Source: an uncultured Flammeovirgaceae bacterium (GTDB taxonomy: Bacteria > Bacteroidota > Bacteroidia > Cytophagales > Cyclobacteriaceae). Taken from it: a stretch of 9,368 nucleotides of DNA. The notes under the pieces were generated by a model, which worked only from the letters and a program-made list of their open reading frames with translations, did not search any database and was not told the DNA's origin. The stretch spans positions 1-9,368 of the forward strand of contig CAKZPJ010000243.1 of NCBI GenBank assembly GCA_937138955.1, read 5' to 3'. The position numbers were made by a program, and so were the translations under genes. Shown in pieces: positions 1 to 7,291 of the stretch. How positions within the stretch are numbered: position 1 is the first letter of the stretch; every line of letters starts with the position of its first letter.

Positions 1-611
1 GCGAAGTACAGCCTAAGTTAACAGTTGATTCTCTGTTACAGATTCCGCTAAATAGTACGATGCGCTGCAAACAAAAAGGGCTGTATTTCACTCAATTAGA
101 TACTACTTCACTTTCTGGGATTTCATTTCGGGTAGAAGACACCTACTATCCTCGCTTGGTGCGAGCTGAAGCACTGGTTGAACCGATTCGTTACATCAGC
201 ACTTCAGAAGAGATTAGTAAACTTCGGGAAGGAGAAACACCTAAATTAGCGTTAGATAATTTCTGGATGCGAGCGACCCGTTCGCAGGATCGTGCAAAAA
301 TTATTATTCGTAATTACTATCGGCAAGTGTCCAAAGCAAATTATCTGTTTACGACCTATAAAGAAGGTTGGAAAACAGGTATGGGTATGATCTATACGCT
401 CTACGGTAAACCCGACGATGTGTTCCGCGATGATGAGAAGGAAGTTTGGATTTATGCGGCCGATAATACGCTAGTAAACACTTCATTTACCTTTATGAAG
501 GTTAGGAATATTTTTACTAATCAGCACTACAATCTTATGCGCGACGAAGCTTTTGAGCGATTTTGGTACCGTAATATCGACCTCTGGAGAAAGGGGCGCA
601 AAACACTGTGA
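1..611 (+). CDS. GWxTD domain-containing protein, 3' part (5' end outside window)
   Basis: The reading frame is open from base 3 without a stop, so the gene begins upstream of the window and about the last 202 residues are visible. The C-terminal part carries the GWxTD-domain pattern: an aromatic and basic helix region (FW near 260-268, then a YY-containing stretch), then GWKTG at 366-380 followed by IYTLYGKPDDV at 390-422, and a final segment rich in Trp, Tyr and Arg. Such proteins are usually exported, common in Bacteroidota, and of unknown molecular function. The domain's naming Asp is Gly here (GWKTG instead of GWxTD). The stop TGA (609-611) overlaps the GTG start of rlmB, which suggests cotranscription and translational coupling. 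The family call rests on the motif and its surroundings; the N-terminal part and any signal peptide cannot be judged. Confidence 0.85.
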   Translation, partial: EVQPKLTVDSLLQIPLNSTMRCKQKGLYFTQLDTTSLSGISFRVEDTYYPRLVRAEALVEPIRYISTSEEISKLREGETPKLALDNFWMRATRSQDRAKIIIRNYYRQVSKANYLFTTYKEGWKTGMGMIYTLYGKPDDVFRDDEKEVWIYAADNTLVNTSFTFMKVRNIFTNQHYNLMRDEAFERFWYRNIDLWRKGRKTL

Positions 612-1351
612 GTCATCTGAAAACTGATATTGCTTTCGGCACCCGGGCCGTGCAGGAAGCACTGAATTCCGGTCGGGAAATTGAGCGCATACTGCTACAG
701 AAAGGTGAGCACAACGACTTGTTCAAAGAGGTAGTTGCCGAAGCCCGACGACAACATATCCCAATCAGTACGGTCCCTATTGAGAAACTAAATCGGGTTA
801 CCCGAAAGAATCATCAGGGAATTATTGCCTTTTTATCGTCGGTGGTTTACGCTTCGCTGGATAATATTATTGACGAATGTTACCAACGCGGGCAGGAACC
901 TTTGCTGATACTGATGGATCGTATTACCGATGTGCGTAACTTCGGCGCCATTGCCCGAACGGCTGAGTGTCTGGGAGTACACGCGATTGTGATCCCCGAT
1001 AAGGGAAATGCCCGATTGGGTGGGGACGCTATGAAAGCTTCGGCAGGTGCACTAAATCATATTCCGGTTTGCCGGGAAGAAAACCTGAAACGTAGCATCA
1101 GCTACCTAAAGAGCAGTGGCATTCGGGTGATTGCCTGTACCGAAAAGGCAGAAGCTCTATTACCTCAACAAGATTTGCTAGGTCCGGTAGCCCTACTGTT
1201 AGGATCTGAAGAAGACGGAATTTCCGAAGCCTATCTTAAGTTGGCTGATACGACAGTAAAAGTTCCAATGAGCGGGCAGGTTGCATCGCTCAATGTATCG
1301 GTAGCGGCTGCTATTGGCCTTTACGAAGTGATTCGGCAGCGTAGTTTGTAG
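608..1351 (+). CDS. rlmB: 23S rRNA (guanosine-2'-O-)-methyltransferase RlmB (SpoU/TrmH family)
   Basis: Cytoplasmic SPOUT-class methyltransferase that transfers a methyl group from S-adenosylmethionine to a ribose 2'-OH of 23S rRNA (G2251 in E. coli numbering). At 247 residues it has the usual RlmB length. The N-terminal substrate-binding domain begins with IAFGTRAVQEAL (residues 8-19). The catalytic domain shows all three SPOUT motifs: MDRITDVRNFGAIARTA (103-119, with Asn111 and Arg117), LLGSEEDGIS (197-206) and VPMSGQVASLNVSVAAA (219-235, with Asn229), which form the knotted cofactor site. The start is GTG at 608: an in-frame TAA at 572 lies upstream with no ATG between, and a purine-rich stretch (about 586-596) could serve as ribosome binding site. 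The start overlaps the upstream stop as GTGA. A related TrmH-family enzyme with another RNA target cannot be fully excluded, but the N-terminal domain favours RlmB. Confidence 0.95.
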   Translation: MSHLKTDIAFGTRAVQEALNSGREIERILLQKGEHNDLFKEVVAEARRQHIPISTVPIEKLNRVTRKNHQGIIAFLSSVVYASLDNIIDECYQRGQEPLLILMDRITDVRNFGAIARTAECLGVHAIVIPDKGNARLGGDAMKASAGALNHIPVCREENLKRSISYLKSSGIRVIACTEKAEALLPQQDLLGPVALLLGSEEDGISEAYLKLADTTVKVPMSGQVASLNVSVAAAIGLYEVIRQRSL

Positions 1352-1490
1352 CGTTTATAGGTTGCTGAAAGATACTACTCAAAGTCAATCTACATGAGTA
1401 CAATACAATAATACTATAGCGCTTTTTACTTAATAATTTCGTAATATCAGCAAGCCAATCTCTAGACCTAATTCTGCTATATTTATTACT

Positions 1491-2888
1491 ATGAAAACAC
1501 AACCTATTTTCCTTCTCGCTGCTTTCCTTCTATCCTTTAGCTTATATGCTCAAGAAGACTATGTTCGTCCAAATTTGCCTAGTAAGTGGCGACTTCCTTC
1601 GGAGCAACCGGATCATATTGTGCTGAATTTCTCGGATGATCCGGCTACCACCATGAGTGCTACCTGGCGAACTGACACCCGTACTAAGCAAGCGTTTGGA
1701 GAGGTTGCCATTGCTACCGCCGCACCTCGTTTCTGGCGTAATGGCAAACGGGTGGTAGGAACCACCGAAACGATGGATGCCTCTCGAGTAAAAAGTGCTG
1801 AGACTAAAGCGAATTATCACTCAGTTACCTTTACAGGGCTTACTCCCGATACGCTCTACGCCTACCGAGTGGGCGATGGCGAGCATTGGAGTGAATGGAT
1901 TCAGTTTCGCACCGCTAGTGAAGAGCCAGAGCCGTTCTCTTTTCTGTACGTAGGCGATGCTCAGAACAATATTTTGGATTTATGGTCACGGCTAATTCGG
2001 GAAGGGTATCGTACTGCACCAGATGCTCGTTTTATTATCCATGCTGGTGATATGGTAAACGATGCCCACAGCGAATTGGAGTGGCACGAGTGGTTCACCG
2101 CTGGAGGCTGGATTCACCGGACGCTACCTAGTTTACCACTGCCCGGTAACCACGAGTACGAAGGTTACACTGAATTGGAAGAAGAACAGGATATTAGTCA
2201 TATTTCGGTGCAGTGGCATCCGCAATTTACCTTACCTCAGAATGGACCGGATAGTTTGAAGGAGCAAGCGTACTACGTAGATTACCAAGGTACTCGTATT
2301 ATTGCCTTAAACTCAATTGAGATGAAAGAGAAGCAAGCGGAATGGGTAGATCAGGTACTGGCTGAAAATCCTCACCGCTGGTCGGTAGTTACTTTTCACC
2401 ATCCACTATTTTCAGCGTCGGGTAATCGAGATAATGATGAGCTAAGGGAATTGTGGAAACCAATTTTTGATAAGCATCAGGTAGATATTGTACTACAAGG
2501 CCATGATCATAGCTACGCGCGGGGGCGAGTAGATCCCTTAGCCGAAAATGTGCCCGATGGTGTGAACACGCGCGATGTGACTGGCACTGTGTACGTAGTA
2601 TCCGTAAGTGGTGGCAAAATGTACGATGTGAAAGGCGACTGGGATGATTACGAAGCTACCCGCGATCGAGCAGCCGAAAACACCCAACTATTTCAACTCA
2701 TTAATATTGACGGTAACACGTTGCGCTACGAAGCTTATACAGCAGTAGGTGAGCTTTACGATGCTTTCGAGCTAATTAAAAACGAAGAAGGCCCCAATCA
2801 ATATGTGGAACTACAAAACGAAGCAATTCCACCGTTCACGCACGAGAACACAGTGCCATATCGATTAGAAAAATCGCAGGGGAATTAG
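1491..2888 (+). CDS. Secreted metallophosphatase, purple acid phosphatase family (FN3-like domain plus metallophosphoesterase domain)
   Basis: A 465-residue exported phosphoesterase. Residues 1-20 form a Sec signal peptide with a hydrophobic core and a likely cleavage after LYA. Residues about 38-142 match the fibronectin-III-like N-terminal domain of purple acid phosphatases (PDHIVLNFSDDPATT, then the TLYAYRVGDG strand). The calcineurin-like dimetal domain follows with its motifs in order: GDAQ (155-158), GDMVN (186-190), GNHE (219-222), VTFHH (300-304) and GHDH (337-340), supplying the Asp, Asn and His metal ligands. The family's GDxxY Tyr, which gives the purple colour by binding Fe(III), is Asn190 here. 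It probably hydrolyses phosphate esters in the periplasm or outside the cell; the substrate is unknown. The gene stands alone behind a 139-base spacer with no clear Shine-Dalgarno sequence. I see no sorting domain at the C terminus. Its TAG stop overlaps the convergent ABC gene. Confidence 0.9.
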   Translation: MKTQPIFLLAAFLLSFSLYAQEDYVRPNLPSKWRLPSEQPDHIVLNFSDDPATTMSATWRTDTRTKQAFGEVAIATAAPRFWRNGKRVVGTTETMDASRVKSAETKANYHSVTFTGLTPDTLYAYRVGDGEHWSEWIQFRTASEEPEPFSFLYVGDAQNNILDLWSRLIREGYRTAPDARFIIHAGDMVNDAHSELEWHEWFTAGGWIHRTLPSLPLPGNHEYEGYTELEEEQDISHISVQWHPQFTLPQNGPDSLKEQAYYVDYQGTRIIALNSIEMKEKQAEWVDQVLAENPHRWSVVTFHHPLFSASGNRDNDELRELWKPIFDKHQVDIVLQGHDHSYARGRVDPLAENVPDGVNTRDVTGTVYVVSVSGGKMYDVKGDWDDYEATRDRAAENTQLFQLINIDGNTLRYEAYTAVGELYDAFELIKNEEGPNQYVELQNEAIPPFTHENTVPYRLEKSQGN

Positions 2889-3562
2889 GACTGTATCACT
2901 TCTCCGTCTTTCAGTTCAATAATACGATCAGTACGAGCGGCCAAATCCTCATCGTGGGTCACCATGATAATAGTTTGCCGTTGTTCGCGAGAAATTCGGT
3001 GAAAGGTTTCAAAAACGATCTCCGAATTGACCGAATCCAGATTGCCCGTAGGTTCATCGCCCATTACAATCAGTGGGTCATTCATCAGTGCCCGGGCAAT
3101 CGCTACCCGCTGTTGCTGTCCGCCCGATAGTTTGTTTGCCAACTTATTAGCCTGATCTTCTACTCCCAAAGTCTTAAGATGTTGAAAAGCTCGCTGCTCA
3201 ACTTCTTCGTCTGACCAACGACCTAGCTTCTGAGCGGGAAGCATAAGATTCTGAAGTACGGAGAACTCCGGCAACAGAAAGTGAAACTGAAAAACAAACC
3301 CAATATGCTCGTTACGAAACTGAGCTAGCTCTCTTTGACTCTTTCCAGTAAGCTGCTGCCCATTTACTGTCATAGTGCCTTCGTAGTCCGTATCCATCGT
3401 AGAAAGCAAATACATTAGCGTAGACTTACCGCTACCTGACTTTCCTACAATAGATATGAAGCTACCTCGCTCAATCGTAAAGGTCACATTCTTGAGTACT
3501 TGAAACTTGGTAGGTTCGTAAAAGTATTTGTTAATATTTTTGGCTTCCAGTACTGAGGGCAT
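2885..3562 (-). CDS. ABC transporter ATP-binding protein (LolD/MacB type)
   Basis: Cytoplasmic ATPase subunit of 225 residues that powers the permease encoded just upstream. From the ATG at 3562 the motifs are Walker [10 protein letters not shown] (40-48), Q-loop [11 protein letters not shown] (90-100, Gln92), signature LSGGQQQR (145-152), Walker [14 protein letters not shown] (164-176) and the switch His203 in VTHDED. The PTGNLD and [10 protein letters not shown] segments are typical of the LolD/MacB/FtsE branch that pairs with FtsX-fold permeases. The frame can be extended to a TTG at 3622 that would overlap the permease gene, but I prefer the ATG: it gives the usual family length and N terminus ([10 protein letters not shown]) and a 31-base gap after the permease stop at 3594. 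It is the last gene of the three-gene operon. Its TAA stop overlaps the TAG of the convergent phosphatase gene, leaving no room for a terminator between them. Confidence 0.93.
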   Translation of the reverse strand: MPSVLEAKNINKYFYEPTKFQVLKNVTFTIERGSFISIVGKSGSGKSTLMYLLSTMDTDYEGTMTVNGQQLTGKSQRELAQFRNEHIGFVFQFHFLLPEFSVLQNLMLPAQKLGRWSDEEVEQRAFQHLKTLGVEDQANKLANKLSGGQQQRVAIARALMNDPLIVMGDEPTGNLDSVNSEIVFETFHRISREQRQTIIMVTHDEDLAARTDRIIELKDGEVIQS

Positions 3563-3593
3563 AGTAAGGATCGCATTAAGGTTTCTGTCACAT

Positions 3594-4847
3594 TTAGCCG
3601 CGTAATATCTCAATAGGGTCAACTTTGCCTGCCTTTCGGGCGGGCAGATAACCAGCTAATGAGGTGGTAAGTAAACCAAAAATAATACCGATGATATAGT
3701 AAGTAGCACTGAAATTGACTGGTAAGCTGGTCAAATTCACTACGTCACCCGCATCGAAAGGCACCTTGGAAATTCCGTAGGCTAACAAATAACCCAATAT
3801 AAGTCCCCCTAAGCTACCTAACAGACCAATAATGATGGATTGCGTTAGGAATATCCGGGTGACATCTTGAGCAGAAAAGCCCATAGCCTTTAGAATAGCA
3901 ATGTCTTTCATCTTATTGTAGATAGTCATATTCAGGATATTATAAATACCAAATCCTGCTACAGTCAGTAGTGTAATAGAAACGGTGTAAGTGAGAATAT
4001 TACGAAATATATTGCCAATGATTAAAGTTGCATTAGCCTCCTCCCATCCCATAGCCCGGTAACCAAAAAGCCGCTCGTATACCGTAGCTAATCCTTCCGC
4101 TTGTGCTTGATCTTTTAGTTTAACATTAATGTCGGTAATGTACTGGTTATCCTTCTGCATGATCTTCTGCACCGTAGTAATATCAGCATAACTTCGAACG
4201 TCATCAATGGCTCCCATTCCCATCTGGAACGTGCCCACTACCCGAAGTTTCATAGTGTATCCCTGCGGGGTCGTAATGGTCACCCGGTCGCCGGTTTGTA
4301 CGTTAAGCTTACGAGCTAGTCCCACTCCCATAATCAAGCCATCGTTGGTGTTCAGTAGATCTTCCAGTGTACCGGAACTTAATTTATCTCGTAGATCAAA
4401 CATGCGGTCTTCCTCCAAAATATCTACTCCTAATACGCTGCCGTTGAGTTGCACTGGCCCGTAGTTATAAAACACTTGAGTAGCTACCGATGGCGCCACA
4501 CTGAGTACTCGCTCATCTTGCTGAATGACCCTCACTATCTCAAAGGCATCCTTCAAGTTTTGTTTCTCACCTTTAGGCTTTTGGTGATGTACCACATTAA
4601 AACCATCCAGATTATAAGTATCCAGAATAGTCTGGCGATCAATGGCTATATCATTATAGATATGAACATGAGGGGTAGAGGTCATGGCCAGTTCTTCAGT
4701 GAAATCATTCAGTCCGGTCATTAAGCCTACCATACCGATGAATAAGCTAATACCGAACGTAACGCCTAACGTAGCCACAATAGTCTGCTTTATGCGAGAG
4801 GTTAGGTGAGTACGAGCTATCTGGAAGATAAGGGCAAAATCTCTCAT
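3594..4847 (-). CDS. ABC transporter permease (FtsX/MacB/LolC-E fold)
   Basis: Inner-membrane permease of 417 residues with the four-helix topology of MacB-type transporters. One membrane segment lies at about 22-46, then a large periplasmic domain (about 50-280, MacB-PCD type, containing DGLIMGVGLARKLNV and GDRVTITTPQG), then three membrane segments at about 282-308, 331-358 and 382-402. The loop between helices 2 and 3 reads KMKDIAILKAMGFS (312-325), the coupling region typical of LolC/LolE and FtsX-domain proteins. The C terminus ends PARKAGKVDPIEILRG, also typical of the family. These proteins work as mechanotransmitters, moving substrate in the periplasm rather than through a pore. The ATG overlaps the adaptor stop as ATGA (4844-4847) and the ATPase gene follows 31 bases downstream, so the three products are very likely one complex. 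The substrate cannot be inferred. Confidence 0.92.
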   Translation of the reverse strand: MRDFALIFQIARTHLTSRIKQTIVATLGVTFGISLFIGMVGLMTGLNDFTEELAMTSTPHVHIYNDIAIDRQTILDTYNLDGFNVVHHQKPKGEKQNLKDAFEIVRVIQQDERVLSVAPSVATQVFYNYGPVQLNGSVLGVDILEEDRMFDLRDKLSSGTLEDLLNTNDGLIMGVGLARKLNVQTGDRVTITTPQGYTMKLRVVGTFQMGMGAIDDVRSYADITTVQKIMQKDNQYITDINVKLKDQAQAEGLATVYERLFGYRAMGWEEANATLIIGNIFRNILTYTVSITLLTVAGFGIYNILNMTIYNKMKDIAILKAMGFSAQDVTRIFLTQSIIIGLLGSLGGLILGYLLAYGISKVPFDAGDVVNLTSLPVNFSATYYIIGIIFGLLTTSLAGYLPARKAGKVDPIEILRG

Positions 4848-5941
4848 GGTACATATAGTTGAGATTCTTCATCTAACCCACTTATAACTTCCACCATTTC
4901 CATGTTCTCCGTTCCTAACATAATCTGTACTTTTTGCCGTTCTCCGTCACGTTTTACCCAAACACTGTCTTTGCCTACCAGCGCAGTTTTGGGAATTACT
5001 AATACGCTGTCTTTTTCCTGAATGATAATATTAGCTTCTACTGTACTACCCGGGTACAAAGTGAGGTTCGTTGATGGTACTTTAGCCTCTACCATAAAAG
5101 AACGATCCGCTTGTCGTAAGAAAGGATGGATTAGGCTTACTTCAGCGATGAGTACGGTATCTGGCAGAACATCGGTGGTGAAGCTGACCGTTTGTCCATT
5201 TTTAACCTTAGCAATATCTCGTTCATCTACTAACAGCGTAAGAATCAAAAGAGAGTTGTTACCTACTCGTGCTAGAGGTTGATTGATACTAATCATCTCG
5301 CCGGGTTCTGGCACAGTATTATAAACTACTCCATCTAACCGGCTACGAACCAAAGCATCGCCTTGGGCTTTAGCAGCCAACTGATAGGCAATGCGAGCTT
5401 CCGTCAGTTGATCTTCTAAGTCGTTCATTCGTTGATCGAGCGTCCGACGAGTAGCCAGATAGCTATTTTTTGAGGCAATAAATTTTAATCGGGTATTATC
5501 GAGCGTAACCTGAGTAGTAGCGTTTTGCTTCATTAGATTCTGATATCGCTGATAGGAAACCGAATCGTTTATGTACTGCTGTCGAGCACTTTCCAAAGTC
5601 AAACGCAATTCTGATAGTAAAGCTGAATTCTCCGAGGCGTTACGGCGAGCAGTCGCTAGTTGCCGGGTGGCACTCTCCAGACGAAGATCGTTGGCTTCCT
5701 TGGTAATCGAGAATAGTATTTGACCTTCGGTTACGGCTTCACCTTCCTGAACTAGCCTTTCTCGCAAAATACCACCAATGGGTGCAAAGACTTGATACTC
5801 ATTAGCGGGCTGGATAGTACCTGAAGCGTAAACTGCCTCTGTAAGAGATTTGTAATCAGGCTGAATAGTGTCATTCGGAGATCCGCAATTGAACAAAAGT
5901 AAGAGTGAAAATAAGGCGAATCTAGCAAGATAGATGCGCAT
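4844..5941 (-). CDS. HlyD/MacA-type periplasmic adaptor subunit, probable lipoprotein
   Basis: Membrane-fusion adaptor of 365 residues for the ABC permease encoded next to it. The N terminus is a lipoprotein-type signal: a hydrophobic run to LLFNC with the acceptor Cys at residue 19 (Asn at -1 is not the classic lipobox but Bacteroidota are permissive). The first half of the biotinyl-lipoyl domain is about 49-80 (VFAPIGGIL, VQEGEAVTEGQILF). A long helical hairpin rich in Ala, Gln, Arg and Leu covers about 82-195. The second lipoyl half is about 198-226 (SRLDGVVYNTVPEPGEMI), followed by beta-barrel and membrane-proximal domains (DERDIAKVKNGQ; VLVIPKTALVGKDSVWV). Such adaptors bridge an inner-membrane pump and a TolC-like outer-membrane channel; no channel gene lies in this window. 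It starts the operon: 151 non-coding bases precede it, the only sizeable gap nearby and so the likely promoter region, though I recognise no clear promoter motif there. Confidence 0.91.
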   Translation of the reverse strand: MRIYLARFALFSLLLLFNCGSPNDTIQPDYKSLTEAVYASGTIQPANEYQVFAPIGGILRERLVQEGEAVTEGQILFSITKEANDLRLESATRQLATARRNASENSALLSELRLTLESARQQYINDSVSYQRYQNLMKQNATTQVTLDNTRLKFIASKNSYLATRRTLDQRMNDLEDQLTEARIAYQLAAKAQGDALVRSRLDGVVYNTVPEPGEMISINQPLARVGNNSLLILTLLVDERDIAKVKNGQTVSFTTDVLPDTVLIAEVSLIHPFLRQADRSFMVEAKVPSTNLTLYPGSTVEANIIIQEKDSVLVIPKTALVGKDSVWVKRDGERQKVQIMLGTENMEMVEVISGLDEESQLYVP

Positions 5942-6092
5942 GCTCGTTCGAGTTTTTAGTGTAAGATCTTGATCTATGAAAAATTTTGAACCTCGCTTTC
6001 GAGTGCTCAGTACTTCAGACTTACATAAGATACTGCTACTGATATGCTATAGGCTGGCTGTTACCAATTTTGAGCTAGTCTTCTTCTAGTTG

Positions 6093-7211
6093 TTAGCTAG
6101 AAGGTTTTTCTTCACGATATTCAGCCTCAGTTTGAAATGTTCGAAGTATTGTCTCAACTTCTCTTATTTCAGTTCGTTTGTTCCTGCCTGGATAATAGAC
6201 ATAGCCCTCAATGTAGTAGAAGCGATTAAGCGACTCATCCACGAATGCATAACTCAGAAAAGGGCCACCCATTGTGATGTTACTGAGTTTCCAAAGCCCT
6301 CGTGCTTCAATAGCAAACTTACCATCAAAGTTAATGGTATCGTATACAATCGGCTCAATTTCTTGAATAGTCATGTAAGCCGGTGGATTGTCGTCAACAA
6401 TGTATTTACCTAACGTTTCCTCTCTAAACTGCATAATTTCTTCGGGCTGGAAAATATCTTCGGAGGTATATTCCTGGTAGGTAACTATGATACTTACATC
6501 AGGTTCTCCGGCTTGCCCAAGCTGGCGGAGCCAGACAAACTGCTCTATACTATCTTCCAATGGCACTAAATCGTAATCCTGTGGAATTCGAAGGTAGAAA
6601 TTGTGATTTTCTAGCAAATCCTGCTCGAGTGCCCGTTGCTCACCTGACTTATAAAGCGCTTCTAAGCTTCGGTTTCGCTCCGTGTCTGAGAAGTGTTGCC
6701 GTACTTGCTTATGATTAACTCTAAGATTTTTTAGCAAAACATCTTCACTCACCCCAAACAGATATAAGTTTTTCTGCCCCCGAGCAAATACATTACTAAT
6801 AGGATAACTAAAGAAAGTGGAGTCGCTTTCTATCCGAGTTAATGAGTTATCAGTAAAAAAACGGCGCATCCGCTCGCCCGAAGCACTCCGGTTATCCAAC
6901 GTTGTTACGAAGATCATATTCTTAGCACTTCGCAGCACATCGTTTAGTTTGAAAGGATTTACGTAGCGCAGATCAAAGTAAGGTTCGGGCTGGGGGAGTC
7001 CAGGGACATCTTGCATAAAAATCTCCCGCAATTCATCACCCAGTTCACTTCGCCATGCGGTTGAGTCCATGACCAAAATAATTTCTCCGGCAGCGCCTCG
7101 AGCCGAAGGCAAGGAGCTATCGTTAGAACTTCCGCTTCCTTCGCAAGAAGCTAAACCAGCAGCAATAAGAATGGCAAAGAAAAAAGAGCGTAAATAGGTA
7201 AGCAAAATCAA
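6093..7211 (-). CDS. DUF4837 family lipoprotein, function unknown
   Basis: A 372-residue exported protein. Residues 1-22 are a signal peptide ending in a good lipobox, GLASC, with Cys23 as the lipidated residue, followed by a Ser/Gly/Asn-rich linker. The mature part opens with ARGAAGEIILVMDSTAW (37-53), then SELGDELREIF and VPGLPQPEPYFDL (69-81), the pattern I associate with DUF4837, a family of unknown function in Bacteroidota. The start appears to be TTG at 7211 (or TTG at 7205): an in-frame TAA lies five codons upstream with no ATG between, and the first in-frame ATG is residue 48, after the lipobox. The gene follows the transglycosylase gene by 80 bases on the same strand, so it may be cotranscribed and act in the envelope. 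No catalytic motif is visible. The family assignment is from memory of its conserved start. Confidence 0.83.
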   Translation of the reverse strand: MILLTYLRSFFFAILIAAGLASCEGSGSSNDSSLPSARGAAGEIILVMDSTAWRSELGDELREIFMQDVPGLPQPEPYFDLRYVNPFKLNDVLRSAKNMIFVTTLDNRSASGERMRRFFTDNSLTRIESDSTFFSYPISNVFARGQKNLYLFGVSEDVLLKNLRVNHKQVRQHFSDTERNRSLEALYKSGEQRALEQDLLENHNFYLRIPQDYDLVPLEDSIEQFVWLRQLGQAGEPDVSIIVTYQEYTSEDIFQPEEIMQFREETLGKYIVDDNPPAYMTIQEIEPIVYDTINFDGKFAIEARGLWKLSNITMGGPFLSYAFVDESLNRFYYIEGYVYYPGRNKRTEIREVETILRTFQTEAEYREEKPSS

Positions 7212-7291
7212 GAGTAAGTTTGGTTAGGATGTACTACGTTCAATTATACGAAGTAATCCGAATTTTGGTACCCTGATTTTGTAAAAATACG

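Noticed and set aside
1434..1441. TAATTTCG, close to the Bacteroidota -7 promoter element TAnnTTTG, about 50 bases before the phosphatase start
   Set aside because: One mismatch and no TTG-type -33 element at the right distance; such octamers are frequent in AT-rich spacers.
1311..1502. Minus-strand open frame of 63 codons across the rlmB-phosphatase spacer
   Set aside because: It overlaps both neighbouring genes, has unlike composition and no recognisable motif.
3563..3622. Extended N terminus of the ABC ATPase starting at TTG 3622
   Set aside because: It would overlap the permease gene by 29 bases and add 20 residues that do not resemble the family; the ATG at 3562 gives the normal start.
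4207..4724. Open frames on the plus strand opposite the permease gene
   Set aside because: They are mirror frames of a well-supported gene with no domain-like content of their own.
5965..5976. Short palindrome AGATC-TT-GATCT in the spacer before the transporter operon, considered as an operator
   Set aside because: Five-base arms are too short to distinguish from chance and no regulator gene lies nearby.
6083..6103. Inverted repeat CTTCTAG / CTAGAAG with a 7-base loop, overlapping the DUF4837 stop codon
   Set aside because: The 7-bp stem is AT-rich and the only T run (6105-6109) follows it on the plus strand, where no gene ends; on the minus strand no T run follows, so it is not a convincing terminator.
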